A stretch of 64,000 bases of DNA from Limnomonas spitsbergensis (lineage: Eukaryota > Chlorophyta > Chlorophyceae > Chlamydomonadales). The translations under genes and the position numbers were made by a program. Positions 21,471 to 32,200 of the stretch are shown here, one piece after another (position 1 is the first letter of the stretch; each line of letters opens with the position of its first letter). The DNA is taken from contig JAYJMM010000101.1 of NCBI GenBank assembly GCA_037349105.1, forward strand, positions 1,240,001 to 1,304,000, in the 5' to 3' direction. The notes under the pieces are model-generated. The model had not been told where the DNA came from. It did not search any database and saw nothing but the letters and a program-made list of their open reading frames with translations.

Positions 21471-22312
21471 CTGAGGTGTTGGCACTCGTCGACGCAGCCT
21501 ACGAGCGGGCACAGCTGGACGCAAGCAGCAGTGGGGATCCCAGGGACCCTACCACTGAGCACAGATCTGCGGCGACCTACCGCGCTTGGTTCCAGTCATC
21601 GGCGGGTGCCGTGCTGGCGCAAGCCAGGAGCCGCATTAGCCAGAGGGAGTGTGCTTGTGTGCGCATAAATTTGCGATTGCGATCGGCGCGATCGACACGG
21701 CTGATGCCAAAGGACGGCGCAACGGTCAGCGGCGAGAGGCACGCTGCTGCCAGCGGTGTTGGGCACGGGGGATAGCGAGCAGGTGGAGGATGTGCTACAT
21801 GTATGCTTGCAGTGCCCTAGTGTCAGGGAGCAGTTATGGGAGCGGGGGTGGACAGGTCCTCCGGGCGATGCCACTAACTTCCACCAGCTGTACCAGGCTG
21901 AGCAGTGGTGGGATGCACTTGCTTTTGTGGACCGTGTTGTGGGCATTGTTGAGGATTAGTCTCTAGGGATTCTGAGGCGCTGGTCTCGTTTGCCTTTCCG
22001 GCTTTCCGGCCTTCCCTTTTGGTCTTTTTTTTTGCCCCCTTTTTTAGTTTATTCTCTTCTCCCCTCTGATCAGTAGGGCGCCCTCGCGGCCAAGCAGGGG
22101 TAGGATACGCTTGCTTTTGCGTTTTTTTTTGTAGGCTTTCAGTTGTTGAGGGCTTGTCTCTAATGTCGGACTTGGTCTTCTTTGCCTTTCCGGCCTTTCC
22201 TTTTGTTCCTTTCCCCCCCTCTTCCTTTTAGTTTCTTCTTTTCTCCCTTCTGAACAGGTGGGCGCCCACGCGGCTGAGCTTTGAGCGGGCCCAGAGGTGT
22301 AACGTTTTTGAC
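21471..22312 (+). mobile_element. Non-LTR retrotransposon (LINE) 3' end, 5'-truncated
   Basis: Coding remnant up to a stop at 21957-21959. After a frameshift near 21760 it reads EQVEDVLHVCLQCPSVREQL, and the frame just upstream holds the CCQRC pair. C-x2-C then H-x3-4-C is the cysteine/histidine knuckle at the C-terminus of LINE ORF2 proteins. The 3' untranslated region is pyrimidine-rich with two diverged copies of TTTGCCTTTCCGGCCTT (21988 and 22180), and a terminal motif GCGGCTGAGC..GAGCGGGCCC. That terminal motif recurs at 37540-37590 and 38855-38910. Reverse transcriptase is missing, as in a typical 5'-truncated insertion. Confidence 0.65.
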
Positions 22313-22560
22313 ACCCTCATGCCCTTATACCGCCATACCGCTGTACCGCAAGCTCCCCCCTGTACACCCTCATTGATGAGGCCCTTATACCGCCATACTG
22401 CCATACCGCAGTACCGTAAGGTCCCCCCACTACAATCTCCCTCAGGCCCTTATACCGCCATACCGCCTATACCGCCATGCCGCTGTACCGCCAGCCACCC
22501 CCCCTCCACACCCTCCCTCAAAAATTATACGCCTATACTGCCATACCACCATACCGCCAA
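22313..22560. repeat. CCTTATACCGCCATACCGCC array, right part
   Basis: Continuation of the array interrupted by the LINE. Confidence 0.9.
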
Positions 22561-22589
22561 ATCCCCCCTGGCCACGATTTTGCCCCGAT

Positions 22590-22690
22590 ATACCTTTTGC
22601 TGTCACGACACAAGAATCACGAGGTTGAGGGATCGAACCCGCCTCACGATCTTCTCTCTCCCCCAACTAGAGCGCCGGGATCCATGTTCC
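22590..22690 (-). mobile_element. tRNA-like (SINE head or tRNA relic)
   Basis: On the minus strand GGCGCTCTAGTTGGGGGAGA (A-box-like, about 22657-22676) is followed about 25 bp later by GGGTTCGATCCC (B-box, 22629-22640). Spacing fits a pol III internal promoter. I could not fold a full cloverleaf, so a functional tRNA is not claimed. Confidence 0.4.
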
Positions 22691-22739
22691 TACCCCTCAC
22701 ATAGGATTATGCCATGTGTGCATCACGGCCCAGGCTGTC

Positions 22740-22920
22740 CATCCTAGCTGGAATTGAGCGTAGGATTTGAGCGTAGCTTCATTCCCTACCAGCCCCACGT
22801 GGCCGAGCGTAGAAATTGAGCGTAGGAATTGAGCGTAGGAATTGAGCGTAGCTTCATTCCCTAATCCATACCAGCCCCACGTGGCCGAGCGTTCAGCAGG
22901 GCCCAGCGGGTATGCACTGT
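22740..22920 (+). repeat. Tail motif repeated (ACGTGGCCGAGCG..CAGCAGGGCCC)
   Basis: Two copies of CATTCCCTAN..CCAGCCCCACGTGGCCGAGCG separated by GAATTGAGCGTAG repeats. Related single copies are at 39560-39615 and 58081-58145 (both inverted). Probable 3' ends of a retroelement family. Confidence 0.6.
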
Positions 22921-23208
22921 TCCTCTTTGCACTGTTCTAAACAAATCACGAAAACCGCAGACCTCTTATCAGGAATGTTCTCAGTGAGGTTCTCTGCGGG
23001 GGTTCTCTGAGCATGTTTCAACTTCTAGCTAATGGTATTATTAGTCATCAACGCACGGCAGAATACGGTTCGGCATGTCCGCATTATTCGAATTATGCGT
23101 CCTGTTTTCCCTCTCTTAACCGCCTCGCTACTCCGACTCAGTTGGTTATCTCGTGGCAGAGTTTGCGTACGCCGTCCCGTTTGATATACACTGTCGGAGG
23201 TCAACAAT

Positions 23209-26200
23209 ATGGAGTCCAGCTCCTTTCAGGACTACCCTGACGATGATTACGCAGGTTGGCACATTTTTTTGAATCAAACGCGCTCCGTTGTTCACCTGAA
23301 GAAGGAACAAATGAAGCAACTAACACCCGCACGCGGCGCAGGTGGTGATGCCGAGGGAAGGAAAGCCTCAGTGGTAGCGCAGCAGTATGACAGGGGCGAG
23401 CGCTTTGCGAAGTCCGGCGTGCCCCTGACTGACAAGCACCCCACGAACGAGGAAATTGCCAAGGCAGTGCAGCAGAAGGTCGCTGCAGCTGTGGAGATGT
23501 CGCGGAAGTATCAGCACGTCGCTTTGTACTCGCTATTCGTCGCGGCGTACATGGTCGTGCTGTACCTGCAGGTAGGTGCCTCGCAGGCGGGTGATGATGA
23601 CGCATAACTGATGAGCAGTTCGGGAGGGAAGCGAGCAGCGAGATTGCCTGACGTGTGCTGTTTGTCTGGCAAGAGTGCTTTTCAGCATTCTCAACAGTCA
23701 TTACACCATGCTGGCATGCTGTTGAGCACTGCAAAAGCAGTGCTTGCACATTGTTGCACGGCCGTGTGCAAGTTCCCATGCAAGCATGTTAGGTTTTCTA
23801 GGGTTGACGGCCAGCTTCATATTTTGTGAAGCCCAAACATTATAATGCCAGCGAGCATCTGACATGCTTGCATGTTCCTGCATTCTTGCCATGGCGCAGC
23901 TCTAGCAGCTCCCAGCCATGGCCAGATGGCCTGGTGGGACTCGTGGGAGAGTATGAGCCAAATGCTTGCTTAGGCCATTGAGCCTCTGCTGCAAGCCTGT
24001 GACGGTAAACATGTTCTCGGATTTGTTTAATTCTTTGGATTAAGATGCAAGTACTTGAGTGTGTACTGGATCAGCTTTGGCAGGCCGCTGCGCAGCAATC
24101 ACTGGGCAGCTGCCACTGGTCCAATACGGACAAACCTGGGCCGGCCTATGGCCAGCGGTGGGCTAAGCAACAGGACTTACCTGCTGTAACATACCTCCAG
24201 GGCGATCGATGTTTCTTTTGGGGGGCTACAAGTTCACCAGCCGCAGCGGCCCCCAAAGGCCTGATCGGGATAAAACCCGGTGTGTCTGCCTTAGAAGTGT
24301 GGACGTGTTGCCCCTGCGTTGAAGTTTGAATGGGGAGGTCTGACATTGGGCACTCACATCATTGTTGGATACCGGAGAACTTCTTAGACTCCGCGCACCA
24401 AAAACGTATTTTTTACGTTCGCACCCCAGAAAGAATTTAAAAAACGGTCGTGCAGCGACAAAATTGTAATTTAATTGAACGTTGCACAGCAGGTAATTTA
24501 ATTTAACATCGCGCATCACTGGAAATAATATAAATTTCCTTCCGTGCAGCACTTTCAGCCAGTTCAGTAAAACTTAGTTAAAACCTCGTTTGATGCTAGC
24601 AAGGATAGTACACGGTCAGCAATACCCAGGATCGAGCTTCGCAATGGGGATTGGCGTAAGTATCACTCGACGGATGTCAAATCAAACAGTCGCGCGCGAG
24701 CGCGTGATTTTTTATATTTGCTGTTTTTAATTCGAAGCGCGCACCCCAAAATAGTTGTTTGGGCACCTGACTGACGCTCTGCGCAGCTTTTGAATTAATA
24801 TTAGCGCGCAGCCATGTCCGCGCACCTCAATAATTAATTAGTTACGAGCGGAGTCAAAGCGATTCTACGGTATAGAAACCGACTGCCTAAGGCTGCCAAC
24901 GATTCAATTATACGCCTGATAAGGACCCTGTTGCCTAGGGGGTCGGACCCATCCCCCGGCTTATAATACAGGATATGTTTCCAAATTCGCCTCCCCGGTT
25001 GCACAGTGGTTAAGAAAGAAAGAAAACTACGGCTCCCCTAGGGGCGTGCGGGTGAAGTAAACAGCACAGCTCGGGGTCAAAGCCACATCTGCACGGTTAC
25101 CATCAAACAAGAGCGAGGCTAGCTAGTTAGGCTAGGGCGGCTTGTGTCTTCCGGTTGCACCCAAATGGCCGCAGCTGGTCCTCCCGGCGCGCAGTGTGAA
25201 CTGTAAGAAAGAAATAAGGAAATAAATGGTGTGAATTGTGTGAAATGTGCACCCAGTCACCCAGTTTTGTTCGGGCCCCATAAGAGTCCACCCCTGGTGA
25301 GCCACCCTAGGACTCCTGTGAGAAATACGGTATACAAACAATTGTATATACCGTAGAACCGGTTTCACTTCGCATTTAATGAATTGTTTTTCGGGGTGCG
25401 CGAAGACTGTGCGCAGTAAAAACAATTTAAGAATTGATGCTGTGGGAACCTGGAAGTCACAGGCCAAAAACTATTTGAGGGGGTGCGTGTTAGTTCCAGT
25501 ACCAAATATAAAAATCGGCATGACACCACTGCCGTCTATCTCGCAGCACAATCTAGCAGGGCTGTTCAGTAAATGGCAATCGGCCTCTTCTTCTGGTCTG
25601 GGATGAAGGCCTTCCAATAATCTTACTTAAAATACGGCGATTCGCGGATTTATTGATCACGTATTCACATGGATTGACGAATCGCGGCTTGAACGACAGC
25701 TTGAACAAGTACACAGAGACAGCCCGGCTAGTGCACAAAGTCTTGCAACAAAGCTTCCCACCAGTCGACATGCTCACAGCATTCATGCTGGTCTATTACT
25801 TGTTCTGGATGAACAAGGACAAGACACTGAAGGTCATCCAAGCCAGCAAGGTTCAGGAGCACATGGGCACAATCATCATGCACTATTGGGAGGGCAGCTT
25901 CAGCTGTGAGGTATATCAATAACCCACAGCGGAACAGCATTCAGCTTAAGCACCAGACCCAAAGCCTTTCACCATACTGAGGTCACCCTCAGGAAGCCAT
26001 TATAGCCTGGCTAGAGCAGAAGGAACGCAGGAAGGTCCAGTAGGGCAGTAGGAATCATTGCAGACTTTTGTGGCAACTGGGAATTATTGGCACTAGGCAG
26101 CTGAATAAGTGACCTTATGCCCCAACCTTGATGCTACCCTGAACACTGAATATAACGCATTTTGAATGAAGAAATACTATGTTTCGCGGGAGACGGTTTT

Positions 26201-29200
26201 TAAACTTCGGGGGCTTCGGGACCCCCATGGCGGGGGGCTCGGGCGTCCCCCCCCCCACACCCCACAAGGCTTCGCCTCAGATTCACTATAAATCTGAGCT
26301 TTTAGAAAGTCAAAAAATCAGGCACCACGAGATGAGGGTTTGTCTAAATCCTTAAAATAAGCACTGGCGCGAACCCTATCCGGTTCTACGGTACCGTATA
26401 CAAATTGTACAAAATATACCAAAATAAACCCTAATCAAGTGAGCACCCTGTCACCCAGTGCTCTTTTGTCCTGATATGGGCCCACCCCTGGTAAGCCACC
26501 CTCAGGCCCCTTCGGGGAATCGTTGGGGGGAAATGTGCACCCTGCCAGCTGTCTGAACCCTAATGACTGAACCCCTGGACCCTGAAACCTGGACCTGGTG
26601 CTGTACAGGCCAGCGCCTACGAATCCACCGAGGTGGTTCAGACCCTGAAGAGTGCCTTTTTGCCCGCCGGCACTCAAGGGTTGACCATGACGTTCAAGGT
26701 GGGTGCTGGTCATTGAGGGGAGATTCACCTACAATTCAGCTACAGGACCCGTTTTTTTTAACTGTGGGCCTGTGGGGTGCTTCAGCTATCATTCAGCTAC
26801 ATGACCAGAATGGTTCTCCTGTGGGGTGTTTCAGCTATAATTCAGCTATATGACTAGAATGGGGGGGTGTTTCAGCTATAATTCAGCTATATGACTAGAA
26901 TGCGGGGGTGTTTCAGCTACAATTCAGCTATATGACTAGAATGCGGGGGTGTTTCAGCTACAATTCAGCTATATGACCAAAATGGTTCTCCTGTGGGGTG
27001 TTTCAGCTACAATTCAGCTATATGACTAGAATGCGGGGGTGTTTCAGCTACAATTCAGCTATATGACTAGAATGCGGGGGTGTTTCAGCTACAATTCAGC
27101 TATATGACTAGAATGCGGGGGTGTTTCAGCTACAATTCAGCTATATGACTAGAATGCGGGGGTGTTTCAGCTACAATTCAGCTATATGACCAGAATGGTT
27201 CTCCTGTGGGGTGTTTCAGCTACAATTCAGCTATATGACTAGAATGGGGGGGTGTTTCAGCTACAATTCAGCTATATGACTAGAATGCGGGGGTGTTTCA
27301 GCTACAATTCAGCTATATGACTAGAATGCGGGGGTGTTTCAGCTACAATTCAGCTATATGACTAGAATGCGGGGGTGTTTCAGCTACAATTCAGCTATAT
27401 GACTAGAATGGGGGGGTGTTTCAGCTACAATTCAGCTATATGACTAGAATGCGGGGGTGTTTCAGCTACAATTCAGCTATATGACTAGAATGGGGGGGTG
27501 TTTCAGCTACAATTCAGCTATATGACTAGAATAGGGGGGTGTTTCAGCTACAATTTAGCTATATGACTAGAATGGGGGGGTGTTTCAGCTACAATTTAGC
27601 TATATGACCAGAATGGTTCTCCTGTGGGGTGTTTCAGCTACAATTCAGCTATATGACTAGAATGGGGGGGTGTTTCAGCTACAATTCAGCTATGTGACTA
27701 GAATGCGGGGGTGTTTCAGCTACAATTCAGCTATATGACCAGAATGGTTCTCCTGTGGGGTGTTTCAGCTACAATTCAGCTATGTGACTAGAATGCGGGG
27801 GTGTTTCAGCTACAATTCAGCTATATGACTAGATTGCGGGGGTGTTTCAGCTACAATTCAGCTATATGACCAGAATGGTTCTCCTGTGGGGTGTTTCAGC
27901 TACAATTCAGCTATATGACTAGAATGCGGGGGTGTTTCAGCTACAATTCAGCTATATGACCAGAATGGTTCTCCTGTGGGGTGTTTCAGCTACAATTCAG
28001 CTATATGACTAGAATGCGGGGGTGTTTCAGCTACAATTCAGCTATATGACCAGAATGGTTCTCCTGTGGGGTGTTTCAGCTACAATTCAGCTATATGACT
28101 AGAATGGGGGGGTGTTTCAGCTACAATTCAGCTATATGACTAGAATGCGGGGGTGTTTCAGCTACAATTCAGCTATATGACTAGAATGCGGGGGTGTTTC
28201 AGCTACAATTCAGCTATATGACTAGAATGCGGGGGTGTTTCAGCTACAATTCAGCTATATGACTAGAATGGGGGGGTGTTTCAGCTACAATTCAGCTATA
28301 TGACTAGAATGCGGGGGTGTTTCAGCTACAATTCAGCTATATGACTAGAATGGGGGGGTGTTTCAGCTACAATTCAGCTATATGACTAGAATGGGGGGGT
28401 GTTTCAGCTACAATTTAGCTATATGACTAGAATGGGGGGGTGTTTCAGCTACAATTTAGCTATATGACCGGCATTGTTTTGCTGTTGGGGGATTCAGCTG
28501 CAGTTAAACTAAATCGCGAGCACTATTTTACTGAGGGGTACAATATCTAGAAAATGTTGCGTCACCAGCATTGTTTACTGCAGCGTGCTTCAGCTACAAT
28601 TCAGCTACATCACGAACGTTATTTTCCTGAGGGGCGCCTCACCTACAATTCCGCTACATCACAGGCATTTTTACTGAGAGGGGTATTGGCTAGTGCGGCT
28701 ACAATTCAGCTACATCACCATACCTGTTTTGATGAGGGATGCTTCAGCTAAAATCAGAGACTCTCTGATTGTGCCTCAGCTACATCACGTGCACTGTCTC
28801 CTGGACGCCATCGTTACATCTGTCTAGAATGACAAACCACGGCAGGGGTCTTGTTTTTTACGAATCCACGCTTTTTCACACCGCCGGCTCCTAGAAAAGA
28901 AATCACAAATATGAAAACAGAATCACTGGCCTCAGCGTTACGAACGCATACAGGGACTGCGTCAAGATCATGACGTTTTCTGGCAGCATCGTGCGTAGGG
29001 ATCGGTGTCTTAACCGTAGATTTCCCTCGGCTGTGAATACTGTGATTATTAAATGTGCATACCTTGATTACAAAAATGGATAACAACTTTTGATTTCCAG
29101 CTGAGGATTGACGTTAACAATCCCAAAAAGAGTAATGGTACGGTACGCTAAAAGAAAGAAAGAAACAAAGAAAGAAAGAAAGATACGCCCTGTGGGAAGC

Positions 29201-32200
29201 GTGGGAGTTAAGGAAACAGCGCAGGCTGGGCCTGGTACGGTATGCTAAAGAATCCCTCGCCCCTGGTATCTCTCTTATTGTAAGGTACCGGTAAGTTATC
29301 ACATTTTTGTAAGTCATCACATTCTATTACGGTATAATATTATACATAAACATTTTTTAAGCTTTATTCATATGACCACTTTTCAATGGCAATGACAGTG
29401 AAGTTTTCACTATCCTGCGTCGGATCATCAGATTCAGTGCTGTGCCGATTATGGTCCTTACAGTGGCTGAATTACGTAGCTGAGTCTCAGTCGCCGTAAT
29501 TGCAAGGCAGATTCAGCTACTTTTACCCGTAAGGGACCGTTCACACGAGTTATGAATTACGGCGCAATGGCACAGCACTGATCACATTCGATGCAAGGGA
29601 CAATTGACCGACATTGATTCAAGCATCAGACAAACCAGGACAGTAAACGGGGGAGGAAACATCGACACCCCTGGGCAAGCGGCCAGCACACAGCCACCGA
29701 CAAGTGGCACGGTAGCGGCGCGGATGTGGCTTCGGCCCAGGCTGCGCTGTTTCCTTAACTCTCACGCCCCCTAAGGGGCGTAGCTTTCTTCCTTTCTTAG
29801 TGGCACGAGATTGAACCCCAGATTGCGGATGATGAACCCCCAGAGCCCCTCTGACCCGGGCATGGTAGCAGCACCTGGACGGATCCTTTCTTGCTGCATG
29901 GGTCTTACACCTCCTGCCCCCCTCGTCCGTCAGAACTAGAAGGAGGTGGTCAACTATATTGGCATGCGTCTTACACCACCTGCCCCCCCTCTGTCCGTTA
30001 GAAAAAGAAGGATGTGGTCAACTATATTGGCATGCGCCTCTCACCTCCTGGTCCCCCCACCCCCAACCCTCAGAATGAGAAAGAGGTGCTTAACTACATT
30101 GGCGACATGATTCTGCAACCCATCTGGCAAGATCCGATCTGCGGCGATGGCAATTGCGAGTGGCCCTGGGAGTTTCCCGCATGGGGTCCCTTTGGATGTC
30201 GCGAAGGTACCAGGGCTGGGTCAAGGGTTTAGGGTGAAGGACTCAGGGTTTGGGGTTTCCTGGGTCAAGGGCTCAGGGTTTAGGTCAAGGGCTTAGTACT
30301 GGGACAAGGGCTACGTGTTAAGGGTGTCGCAAAGGTACTAGGGCTGGTTCAAGGGCTACGTGTTGAGGGTGTCTCAAAGGAACTAGGGCTGGTTCAAGGG
30401 CTACGTATTTAGGGTGTCGCAAAGGTACTAGGGCTGGGTCAAGGGCTTAGGGTTTAGGGTGTCGCAAAGGTACTAGGGCTGGGTCAAGGACTACGTGTTT
30501 AGGGTGTCGCAATAGTACTAGGGCTGGGTCAAGGGCTACGTGTTAAGGGTGTCGCAAAGGTGCTAGGGCTGGGTCAAGGACTACGTGTTAAGGGTGTCGC
30601 AAAGGTACTAGGGCTGGATCAAGGGCTACGTGTTTAGGGTGTCGCAAAGGTACTAGGGCTAGGTCAAGGGCTTAGGGTTTAGGGTGTCGCAAAGGTACTA
30701 GGGCTGGGTCAAGGGCTACGTATTGAGGGTGTTGCAAAGGTACTAGGGCTGGGTCAAGGGCTACGTGTTTAGGGTGTCGCAAAGGTACCAGGGCTAGGTC
30801 AAGGGCTACGGGTTAAGGGTGTTGCAAAGGTACAAGGGCTGGGTCAACGGCTACGTGTTTAGGGTGTCGCAAAGGTACTAGGGCTGGGTCAAGGGCTTAG
30901 GGTTTAGGGTGTCGCAAAGGTACTAGGGCTGGGTCAAGGGCTTAGGGTTTAGGGTGTCGCAAAGGTACTAGGGCTGGGTCAAGGGCTTAGGGTTTAGGGT
31001 GTCGCAAAGGTGTTAAGGCTGTGTCAAAGGCTTAGGGTTTAGGGTGTCGAAAAGGTACTAGGGCTGGGTCAAGGGTTTAGGGTTTAGGATGTCGCAAAGG
31101 TACTAGGGCTGGGTCAAGGGCTTAGGGTTTAGGGTGGTGCGAAGGTGCTAGGGCTGTGTCAAAGGCTTAGGGTTTAGGGTGTCGCAAAGGTACTAGGGCT
31201 GGGTCAAGGGCTACGTGTTAAGGGTGTCGCAAAGGTACTAGGGCTAGGTCAAGGGCTTAGGGTTTAGGGTGTCGCAAAGGTGTTAGGGCTGGGTCAAGGG
31301 CTTAGGGTTTAGGGTGTCGCAAAGGTACTAGGGCTGGGTCAAGGGCTCAGGGTTTAAGGTGTCGCTAAGGTAACATAGCTGGGTCAAGGCTTAGCGTTTA
31401 GGGGCTCAGGGTTTAGGCCTTCATGGTTAAGGCGCTCAGGGTTTGGGGAGCTGCGACTGGCTGTGGGAGCTCCCCTCTTGGGGCGGTTTGAGTGTTGATG
31501 AGCAGGCACGTTGACGATAGGTTCAGGATATGAGGAACTACGAATGGCCGTGTTAGTTCCCCTCATGTGGCTTGTTTGTGTAGCGCGTGGGTGCGAGCTA
31601 CTTTCGAGAGCCTTGCTCCTTGACACTGTCTGATTGCGAGTGTGTGTGGGTCCGATCCCTCTGACAACACAGCATGACTCCGCATTGACGGAGGTGGGGT
31701 TCGGTTTAACAATGTGGAGTGTAGGGCGTAAGGTTCAGTCCCCGTGACAACACCTCATCTAGGGTTTAGGGGTTAGAGAGTAGGGTGTAGGAAGCTCAAT
31801 GTCACTCCATACATCCACGTCCTCCCCCTGGATGCAGACTGTGGTCTCAACGTCAACACCACCCACATCGTCGTCAACGTGAAGGCCGACTTCACGGGTC
31901 ATCCCACTATCAGCCCGCGCGTGCTCATGACCAACGCGGCCTGGAACCTGTGTATGGACGACCCAGCCAGACGGCAACGCGGGGAGGCGGACCTGTGCTG
32001 GTGAGAGAAGCTGTGGGGAAACCTCCGCCCCTCTGGTACCCGCTAATGCTTTTGAACACTAATCCACTGGACGCAAGGCGGCATTGTGGGGGAGGCGGAC
32101 CTGTGCTGGTGGCAGGAGCTTTGGGGAATGGCCTTCCGCCCTTATGGTATCCGGCACGACCCTTTGAGCTCTTACCCATAGGACGCGAAGCTTTCTTACA

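Larger units (their letters stand above)
23572..26608. other. Polycystin-like intron 1: transposon debris
   Basis: 3 kb. Holds an AT-rich element with TGCGCA repeats (24385-24900), a SINE-like copy (25010-25098), a short plus ORF at 25653-25922 (SLNKYTETARLVHKVLQQSF, unassigned), and a C-rich tract near 26240. No array derived from the exon 1 junction was seen. Confidence 0.55.

Noticed and set aside
26746..28480. CRISPR-like array
   Set aside because: Units are contiguous variants of one sequence with no unique spacers, and the host is a eukaryote.
30190..31390. Telomere or subtelomeric TTTAGGG tract
   Set aside because: The unit is 45 bp and includes exon-derived sequence; GGGTTTAGGG is only part of it. 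No uninterrupted heptamer run occurs in the window.
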